From the NCBI GenBank assembly GCA_017745115.1, contig JAGIAA010000005.1, positions 1 through 64,000 on the forward strand: DNA of 64,000 nucleotides. Reading direction: 5' to 3'. The notes under the pieces are model-generated. The model had not been told where the DNA came from, searched no databases, and was given only the letters and a program-made list of their open reading frames with translations. This DNA is from Sphingobium sp. (GTDB taxonomy: Bacteria > Pseudomonadota > Alphaproteobacteria > Sphingomonadales > Sphingomonadaceae). Below are positions 58,266 to 64,000 of this stretch, in pieces (position 1 is the stretch's first letter; every line of letters begins with the position of its first letter). Made by a program: the position numbers and the translations under genes.

Positions 58266-58496
58266 ATGCAGGACGACAGCGATATCGACCGCGCGGGCCG
58301 CGCCAAGCGCGGCTCACCCTTCCTTACCACCGACCAGGCCGCCGCTTATCTCAAGATATCGGCGAAGTCGCTGAAGCGGCTGCGGCGCGACGGCAAAGGC
58401 CCCGCGTTTCGCCGCCACTGCCGCTTCGTCCAATATCATATCGATGATCTTGACGACTGGAGCCGCGACAGCGGCGCGCGGGAGTCGGGGCGGTGA
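58266..58496 (+). CDS. rdfS: RdfS-like excisionase (AlpA/HTH_17)
   Basis: A 76-residue protein with the winged HTH FLTTDQAAAYLKISAKSLKR then LRRDGKGPAFRRHCRFVQYH. Its place directly before traF, with a lytic transglycosylase and the relaxase gene following, matches rdfS of the Mesorhizobium ICE, whose product steers the integrase to excision and is under FseA control. An in-frame ATG at 58209 would lengthen it by 19 residues. Stop overlaps the traF GTG start. Confidence 0.8.
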   Translation: MQDDSDIDRAGRAKRGSPFLTTDQAAAYLKISAKSLKRLRRDGKGPAFRRHCRFVQYHIDDLDDWSRDSGARESGR

Positions 58497-59074
58497 ACCG
58501 GCGGTCGCGGATCGGCGGCGACATGCCGCTGCTCGCCTGGGGCGACGCGTTGCGCGCGCGGAAAATCCGTCGCCGCACGCTCAACCGGCGCATCGCCGCC
58601 GTCGCGGTCGGTGCCGCGATTCTGCTCAGCTCGGCGGCAGTTCCGCCGGCGCCGCGCCTCGTCTGGAACGCGAGCGCCAGCGCACCAATCGGGCTGTATT
58701 CGGTCGCGCCGGGTGCCGTCGTCGAGCCGGGCGACATGGTGATCGCGCGGGTGCCGGAACCCTATCGCCGGCTCGCCGCGAACCGCCGCTACCTGCCGAT
58801 CAATGTGCCGCTGGTGAAGCGCGTCGCGGCCGCAGCCGGCGACGAGGTCTGCGCGCTCGGACAGGAAATCTTCGTCAATGGTCGCTGGACCGCCGAGCGC
58901 CGACTCGCCGATGGTGCGGGCCGAGCGATGCCGATATGGACCGGCTGCCTGCGGTTGCGCGGTCGCCAGCTCTTCCTGTTGATGGACGCGTCGGCCTCGT
59001 TCGACGGGCGGTACTTCGGAGTGACCGAGGGCGCCGACATGATCGGCAGGGCGCAGTTGCTATGGGCGCGCTGA
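58493..59074 (+). CDS. traF: TraF-like S26 signal peptidase
   Basis: A 193-residue protein starting with GTG. One membrane helix (IAAVAVGAAILLSSAAV) precedes the S26 domain. The catalytic Ser is in NASASAPIGLYSV and the Lys in NVPLVKRVAAAAGDEVC. TraF peptidases mature (and may cyclise) the TrbC pilin, which fits the trbC gene in this element. It overlaps the lytic transglycosylase gene by 13 bases. Confidence 0.9.
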   Translation: MNRRSRIGGDMPLLAWGDALRARKIRRRTLNRRIAAVAVGAAILLSSAAVPPAPRLVWNASASAPIGLYSVAPGAVVEPGDMVIARVPEPYRRLAANRRYLPINVPLVKRVAAAAGDEVCALGQEIFVNGRWTAERRLADGAGRAMPIWTGCLRLRGRQLFLLMDASASFDGRYFGVTEGADMIGRAQLLWAR

Positions 59075-59673
59075 GGCTCTTGCTCGCCGCCGCTGCGCTG
59101 GCGATTTCCGGCACGGCGCAGGCCGAATCCGTCGCCGACTGGCGGCCCTATATCGTCGAGGCATCGAACCGCTTCGGCGTGCCGGTGACATGGATCGAGA
59201 CGGTGATGCAGGCCGAAAGCCGGGGCCGGACCACCCTCAATGGCCGGCCGATCCGGTCTTCGGCCGGCGCGATGGGGCTTATGCAGCTGATGCCGCCGAC
59301 CTGGGCCGAGATGCGCGCACGGCTCGGTCTCGGCACCAATCCCGACGATCCGCGCGACAATATCCTCGCCGGCACCTTCTACCTACGGCTGATGTACGAC
59401 CGCTTCGGCTATCCAGGGCTGTTCGCCGCCTACAATGCCGGTCCCAGGCGCTATGCGGACTATCTCGCCGGGCGCGGCAGGTTGCCGTCGGAGACGGTCG
59501 GCTATCTCGCCAGCGTCGCGCCTTCGGCAGCGGGCACAGCAGCCGCGCCGGTGCGACCAACCCCACCGCCGTCGATCTTCGCGGTGCGCAGGGATGCGCG
59601 TCCCACCGATCCGGCCGAGGCGAAATCCCCACCCGCGTCGTCGCTGTTCGTCGACCTTTCACAGGGGAATTGA
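59062..59673 (+). CDS. Lytic transglycosylase of the conjugation apparatus (VirB1-like)
   Basis: A 203-residue protein with a signal peptide (LRLLLAAAALAISGTAQAES). The SLT domain has the catalytic Glu in WIETVMQAESRGRTT, SSAGAMGLMQLMPPTWAEMR, and the AYNAGP motif in LFAAYNAGPRRYADY. It opens peptidoglycan for the channel. ATG 59062 gives the signal peptide; longer in-frame sequence lies inside traF. Confidence 0.92.
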   Translation: MGALRLLLAAAALAISGTAQAESVADWRPYIVEASNRFGVPVTWIETVMQAESRGRTTLNGRPIRSSAGAMGLMQLMPPTWAEMRARLGLGTNPDDPRDNILAGTFYLRLMYDRFGYPGLFAAYNAGPRRYADYLAGRGRLPSETVGYLASVAPSAAGTAAAPVRPTPPPSIFAVRRDARPTDPAEAKSPPASSLFVDLSQGN

Positions 59674-59730
59674 GGCGATGGTGTCCGTCACCGAGAGGAA
59701 GGAAGCTCGTCTCGACAGGCCCATCATGAC

Positions 59731-59855
59731 GGGTGGCGGAACGGCTGTCAAGGCCCGCGGGTGCCCCCCAATTTGCTTCGCAAATCGGTTCCCCCCACGT
59801 CCGCTTCGCGGCGCTGCGCTTCGCTCCGCGGCCCTGACAGCCGTTCCGCCACCCG
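59731..59855. repeat. 25-bp inverted repeat flanking a 75-bp loop
   Basis: The arms 59731-59755 and 59831-59855 pair with one mismatch (core GGCGGAACGGCTGTCA); pairing continues with a bulge into GCGG/CCGC. The loop contains smaller hairpins with TTCGC centres. It lies in the 230-base gap between the lytic transglycosylase and the next gene. Confidence 0.7.
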
Positions 59856-59905
59856 TCCCTCAGACGCCGTTCTCGATGATGAGGACGCGAAGTTTGGAGG
59901 TCATC

Positions 59906-60265
59906 ATGGGCATGTATCAGAGTATCGGAACGGCGTCGGATCGCGTGATGAACGCATTGGTCGCTGGACTCGAACTGGAGTTCGGACGCGGTGCCGGGGA
60001 GGCCTTGGCGCATCGGTTTCTGGAAGCGGAGGAAGCGGATTTCCGCTGGGATGCACGGGTCGAGGAGCGCTGGATCGGGGCTTACGAGAGCATCGATGAC
60101 GAGGATTTCGAACTCGACCGGATAGCGATTTGCGGGCGGCTCGACGGCAAGTGGTTCTGCGCCACCATGCTCGTGGATGGCGAAGGCCGGGCGCACGGGA
60201 TGCTGGGGTGCCGCCAGTTCAGATCGCTGGTCAGGGCGCGGGATGCGATGCTCGATGCGCACTGA
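59906..60265 (+). CDS. Conserved-looking ICE protein of unknown function
   Basis: A 119-residue soluble protein with GGAGG seven bases before ATG 59906. It reads YQSIGTASDRVMNALVAGLE then GAGEALAHRFLEAEEADFRW, and has acidic motifs ESIDDEDFELDRIAI and a C-terminal CRQFRSLVRARDAML. No family is recognised. Its place between the transglycosylase and the relaxase suggests a role in DNA processing or its control. Confidence 0.65.
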   Translation: MGMYQSIGTASDRVMNALVAGLELEFGRGAGEALAHRFLEAEEADFRWDARVEERWIGAYESIDDEDFELDRIAICGRLDGKWFCATMLVDGEGRAHGMLGCRQFRSLVRARDAMLDAH

Positions 60266-60281
60266 TCGCAGGACATTTCGC

Positions 60282-60325
60282 GGGGAGAGGCGGCGTCGGA
60301 AGGCGTTCGTCTCTCCCCCTTTTTT
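60282..60325 (+). terminator. Intrinsic terminator after the unknown gene
   Basis: The 8-bp stem GGGGAGAG (60282-60289)/CTCTCCCC (60311-60318) is followed by CTTTTTT (60319-60325). It separates the upstream transfer genes from the relaxase gene. Confidence 0.7.
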
Positions 60326-60369
60326 GAGCCTGGATGGTGGAAAGGAGGGAAGAGAGGTGAAACAAGATA

Positions 60370-60500
60370 AAGGCAGTCTCCATCGAGACATGCCAAGTCA
60401 TTGTCTGCACATCCTTTTTCTGCGAGACTGTCTCTCACGCCCCTGGAGACAGAGTTTTCAGGAATCGCGGTTTTCGGCCATTTTCAGCCCGAAATCGCGA
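60370..60500. other. Candidate origin of transfer (oriT) region upstream of the relaxase
   Basis: The gap before rlxS carries repeated GTCTC/GAGAC units: GTCTC-CATC-GAGAC (60376-60389), GAGACTGTCTC (60424-60434) and GAGACAG (60446-60452), the last pairing with CTGTCTC across 11 bases. An imperfect repeat TCGCGGTTTTCGG/CCGAAATCGCGA follows (60474-60500). Location and nested repeats suit an oriT; the nic site is not identified. Confidence 0.4.
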
Positions 60501-60516
60501 GACTCAGGCATGTTCC

Positions 60517-62480
60517 ATGCCTGACGACGAGTTCACCCCCAAGCTCGGCCGCAAGCGCAGCAAGAACGGCAAGCACGCCGTCAAATATGGCGGGCGCATC
60601 CTCGCCGCGGCTCGGCTCGCCGGCGTCAAGACCGGGGTCAAATCGCGCCGCTTCGACGGCAGCCGAATTGGGCGCGGCGCCAGCATGGGACGGCTGCTGT
60701 CGAGCCGCGACCGGCTTGCCGGGTTTCGCGGTCGCCGCGCGGTCGTGAAGGTCAGCCTGATCCGGCTTGCCGGCAAGGCCGGACAGGTCGCCCGCGCGCA
60801 CATGCGCTATGTCCAGCGCGACGGTGTCACGCGTGAGGGTCTGCCGGGCGAGCTTTATGGTCCTGAGACAGACCGCGCTGATGGCGACGATTTCCTCAAG
60901 CGCACGGGCGGCGACCGGCACCAGTTCCGCTTCATCGTCTCCGCCGAGGACGGTGCTGAATATCCCGACCTCAAACCCTATGTCCGGCGCTTCATGGGGC
61001 AGGTCGAACAGGACCTGGGCACGAAGCTCGACTGGGTCGCGGTTGACCACTTCAATACCGAGCGCCCGCACACGCATATCGTGCTGCGCGGCGTTGATGA
61101 TCGCGGCGACAATCTCATCATCGCGCGCGAGTATATTTCACACGGCCTTCGCGAGCGCGCGTCCGAGCTGGTTACGCTCGATCTGGGGCCGCGCACCGAC
61201 CGCGAGATCGAGGACCGTTTGCGCCATGATGTCGATCAGGAACGGCTGACCGCGATCGATCGCCGACTGCTGCGGCGGATGGACGCCGGGCGGGAAGTCT
61301 CGGCCGCCGACAATGACCCCTTCCAGCAATCGATCGCGGCGGGGCGGCTGCGCAAGCTGAAAGCGATGGATCTGGCCGACGACATCGGCGGCGGCCGCTA
61401 CCGGCTCGCCGATGGGTTGGAGGACACGCTGCGCCACATGGGCGAGCGCGGCGACATCATCCGTCTCATGCAGCGCGAGCTGTCCGCCAAGCGGCTCGAC
61501 CGCGCCGGGGTCGAGCAGGTGGTGTCGAGTAACCTCAGCCAACCGCTGGTCGGTCGGGTCATCAAGCGCGGCTTTTCCGACGAGCATCGCGATCGGCATT
61601 ATCTGATGGTCGATGGTGTGGATGGCAGAGTTCACTATGTCGATATCGGTCGCGGCGATTCTATGCCCTCGGTGCCCGAAGGTGCGACCGTCCGGATCGC
61701 GCCGTCGCGATTAGAGGCGACCCAGGCCGACCGCACCGTCGATGCGGTCGCGCGTGCCAATGGCGGGCGCTACTCGATCGACCTGCATCTACGTCACGAT
61801 CCGAACGCCAGCGAGCCGTTTGCAACCAGTCATGTCCGGCGATTGGAGGCGATGCGCCGCGTGGGCGCCGGGCCGGAGCGACAGGCGGACGGCAGCTGGA
61901 CGATTCCCAGTGACCATCTGGCGCGGGCGGAAGCCTTTGCCGGGCGGCAGCACCGCGACCGGCCGGTTGCGCTTTCGATTCTGTCGCAGCGGCCGGTCGG
62001 CGATCTTGTGGCGATCAAGGCGCCGACATGGCTCGACCGGGAGCTGGATTCGGGGGCATCCGTCACGGCCCGTGATGCCGGCTTCGGCCGTGAAGTGCGG
62101 ACGGCCCTGGCGTGCCGGCGACAGTGGCTGTCGAGCAGCAGCTTGCCGATGGAGAGGGGCGGTCGTTTCGGCTCCGCGAAGGTGCCTTGGAAAGTCTTCG
62201 GCAGCGCGAGCTTCAACGAGAAGGCGGGCGGCTCGCCCAACAGCTCGGCAAGCGGTTCGAGCTAGCCAGCGACGGCGAGCGGATCGAGGGCGTGATCGCC
62301 CGGCGCGTCGACGTCGAAAGCGGCAGCTACGCGGTGGTCGAGCGGTCGCGGGATTTCACGCTGGTACCCTGGCGCGATGTCCTCGAACGCAACATCGGCA
62401 AGGCGGCCTCGGGAATCATGCGGGCAGATGGCATCAGCTGGCAATTCGGCCGCGGCCGGTCGGGCCCGGCGATCTCATAG
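60517..62480 (+). pseudogene. rlxS: RlxS-type relaxase (DUF3363), interrupted by a one-base frameshift
   Basis: The first frame (60517-62265) holds the relaxase: AVVKVSLIRLAGKAGQVARA then HMRYVQRDGVTREGLPGELY, the HFNTERPHTHIVLRG metal-binding His motif (DHFNTERPHTH), and the DUF3363 part. Near 62128-62132 homology moves to another frame, which reads VEQQLADGEGRSFRLREGAL and ends GERIEGVIARRVDVESGSYA...LVPWRDVLERNIG to 62480, the expected C-terminus. One base seems missing beside TGGCTG. The relaxase domain itself is intact. Sequencing error, a real mutation or recoding are all possible. Confidence 0.85.
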
Positions 62481-62744
62481 TGTTAGGTCCGCGAAACCGG
62501 GCTTGTGGCGCATCTATCATAGGGCGAGAACGGAATGGAAGGATGCATTTCTTCAGTTTCGTCGCGGCTCGCTTGAGTCCTTCCGGTGTCGCCAAGGTGG
62601 GGGCTTACTAGGACGCTACGTCATAGCAAACCGACCCCGACGCAGATATTTGGGCCTGTCGTGTCAAGCGGCCACTTGGCTAGAGCGGCTCGGCAGTTGG
62701 TATTACTTACCAACACCCGCGAGAGGATGAAGTGAACCACTGCC
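62481..62744. other. Gene-free spacer after the relaxase
   Basis: About 260 bases with no convincing gene, terminator or repeat. It must hold the promoter of the frame that runs off the window edge. Confidence 0.4.
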
Positions 62745-64000
62745 TTGGCGAAATATGCTGACTTCACAACGAAGGTGCGCGAGGGACGCGTCGCCCCGCC
62801 GACCGGTCGCGGCTTCGATCCTAGCAGATGGACCGCGGAACGAGCGGTGTTCCCGGCTGGGATGGACGACGACGCGCTTCATACGACCGGGCTGTGGCTT
62901 CATGCTGCGCTCAGCGCTCGCTGGCAACGAATTGAGGCGCTAGGGTTTGCGGTCCTGAACCCCGCCTTCACCTATCAGCTCATTGCGATGGCCGCGAACA
63001 GAGCTGAGCTGGAGATCAGCAGACGGCTCGACGCGGCAATCGCTGATACCAGGGGAGACACGCCCTTTTATGGGATCGCCGCCCTTCGGCTTGGGGACCG
63101 TGACGAGGAGGCCGCGACTGCGGACATGCGCCGAACCGGCCTGATCGACACGCTTGGTAAGGCCGTCGCGACCGCCGGCATCGCGTTCCGGCCCGACCAG
63201 CCCGCCTTCGGCGTTGACGAGATGAGAGAGGCGTTGGACAACTTCACGGACATATATCTGCTTGAGTTCCTTTGGAGCCGGGTCCTCTGGCTTGGGTGGT
63301 CGCTTGAAGGCGCAGGCCCCCCGTATCGCTTCATTGCTCTTGAGCCCGATCGGGTTGGCGAAGCGATGGTGGTCGCGGATTGGCGGCGGGAGCAGGTGGC
63401 GGCCGAGTTTGCGGCAACCTACGCGATGGAATGGAGTTCGCCGGAATCCGTTTTGCGGCCCTGCTGGGAGGTACGTGCGCGCGCTGTCCCAGGCGGGCTG
63501 GGCTTTCGTGCTCGACAGGTCGCGGCCGGTCGAGGGCGCCTTTCCCCAGCCACCGTCACGCTCGAGATCCTCAAGGCCGGCGAGCTTGGCCCGTATCTCG
63601 ATCGACCGCTACCGCTTGTCGAGGGAGAGGTGCCGCTGTCCCTCAGGGACGTCGTCGAGGGCTGGGAGCTATTGTCCTTGGCTGCGAGCGATGCGGAGCG
63701 TCTGTTGAGGCAGGCACCCGCGCACGGGGGCGCCAATAGGCTATCGCTCGCGTTGCCGATCAACGTCCTCGTCGACCTTCTGGGAAACCTCGGTTGGTCG
63801 CGAGGGAAATGCCTAGCGGTGATCGATTTCCTGACCTTCAAGGAGCGCTCGCAGGACGGTGTCTGGACGAAGCCGCTGCTGCGGTTCGGCACGCGCCGCC
63901 TGATGTTGCTAACTCCGCTGGTCAGCTGCAACCTGCTCCGGGTCGCTGAGCTTTGGGCGGCTGAGGGCGCCGGCGAGGTGCTTTTCGCCGAGCGCGGCAA
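62745..64000 (+). CDS. Large unidentified protein, 3' end outside window
   Basis: A reading frame open from 62736 to the window edge (about 420 codons without a stop) with GC-rich third positions. Its start is uncertain: TTG 62745, GTG 62775 or ATG 62862. The protein is soluble-looking with WTAERAVFPAGMDDDALHTT, LYLLEFLWSRVLWLG-like hydrophobic helices (IYLLEFLWSRVLWLGWS), ALEPDRVGEAMVVADWRREQ, TVTLEILKAGELGPYLDRPL and VIDFLTFKERSQDGVWTKPL. I do not recognise a family. It is probably ICE cargo or an accessory system next to the transfer genes. Confidence 0.6.
   Translation, partial: MAKYADFTTKVREGRVAPPTGRGFDPSRWTAERAVFPAGMDDDALHTTGLWLHAALSARWQRIEALGFAVLNPAFTYQLIAMAANRAELEISRRLDAAIADTRGDTPFYGIAALRLGDRDEEAATADMRRTGLIDTLGKAVATAGIAFRPDQPAFGVDEMREALDNFTDIYLLEFLWSRVLWLGWSLEGAGPPYRFIALEPDRVGEAMVVADWRREQVAAEFAATYAMEWSSPESVLRPCWEVRARAVPGGLGFRARQVAAGRGRLSPATVTLEILKAGELGPYLDRPLPLVEGEVPLSLRDVVEGWELLSLAASDAERLLRQAPAHGGANRLSLALPINVLVDLLGNLGWSRGKCLAVIDFLTFKERSQDGVWTKPLLRFGTRRLMLLTPLVSCNLLRVAELWAAEGAGEVLFAERG

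Noticed and set aside
59435..59905. Longer N-terminus for the unknown gene at 59906
   Set aside because: It would run through the lytic transglycosylase gene and the large inverted repeat, while GGAGG before ATG 59906 is well placed.
62755..62943. Small frame starting at ATG 62755
   Set aside because: It lies across the start of the long open frame that runs to the window edge and shows no domain; a shadow frame is more likely.
25644..64000. Second attachment site inside the window
   Set aside because: No repeat of the tRNA-Leu 3' sequence was found by reading, so the other ICE end is taken to be outside.

Overview
The window looks like a GC-rich (about 65 %) alphaproteobacterial chromosome of the Sphingomonadales (Sphingomonas/Sphingobium/Sphingopyxis/Novosphingobium type). 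The chromosomal gene run (miaB, HI0933-type flavoprotein, PBP1A, plsC, fur, mucR, rimI, tsaB, NifU-type protein, tandem M16 protease), the glt operon and REP-like repeats fit this. The genus cannot be fixed from sequence alone.

1-25.5 kb is ordinary chromosome: a partial gene at the edge, an envelope pair next to miaB, cell wall and lipid genes (PBP1A, PlsC, UppP), regulators (Fur, MucR, a GGDEF protein), RNA and Fe-S maintenance (MiaB, TsaB, RimI, NifU-type), a periplasmic M16 protease, two small membrane-anchored paralogues, and gltD-X-gltB, where X is a small secreted DUF2059-like protein. It ends at tRNA-Leu(CAG).

25.6 kb to beyond 64 kb is one end of an integrative and conjugative element (ICE) inserted at the 3' end of that tRNA. 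It carries a P4-type integrase, a CX5R phosphatase-like gene, and one long minus-strand transfer operon (traG, CopG-like, trbB-C-D-E-J-L-F-G-I, DUF2274, small HTH). A second plus-strand transfer block holds ardC, DUF2958, a ParB-like gene, DUF736, rdfS-like, traF, lytic transglycosylase, an unknown gene and an rlxS-type relaxase; a minus-strand HU gene lies within it. The far end is outside the window, where a large unidentified reading frame runs off the edge.

The control block at 49.4-53.1 kb is the most striking part. A LuxR receptor is followed by luxI-phyH-fseA, each pair joined by an ATGA overlap. fseA is split into two frames that need a +1 shift beside the first stop. Next come a repressor (qseC-like) and a divergent DUF2285 antiactivator (qseM-like) separated by two 19-bp operators. 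This is the architecture of the quorum-sensing/frameshift/antiactivation switch known from the Mesorhizobium symbiosis ICE, here in a sphingomonad with a 2-oxoglutarate dioxygenase gene inserted in the operon.

Cargo (39.9-49.1 kb) lies between the Trb operon and the switch: an Lrp-type regulator divergent from indoleamine 2,3-dioxygenase, a one-domain asparaginase-like protein, and a lasso-peptide-type module (ECF sigma, FecR, STN-type TonB receptor, Atxe2-like isopeptidase) with no lasso biosynthesis genes. The sigma and receptor genes share a new promoter pattern (GTTACCC-N16-TGTC), and a near match lies upstream of luxR, so peptide sensing might feed into quorum sensing and transfer.
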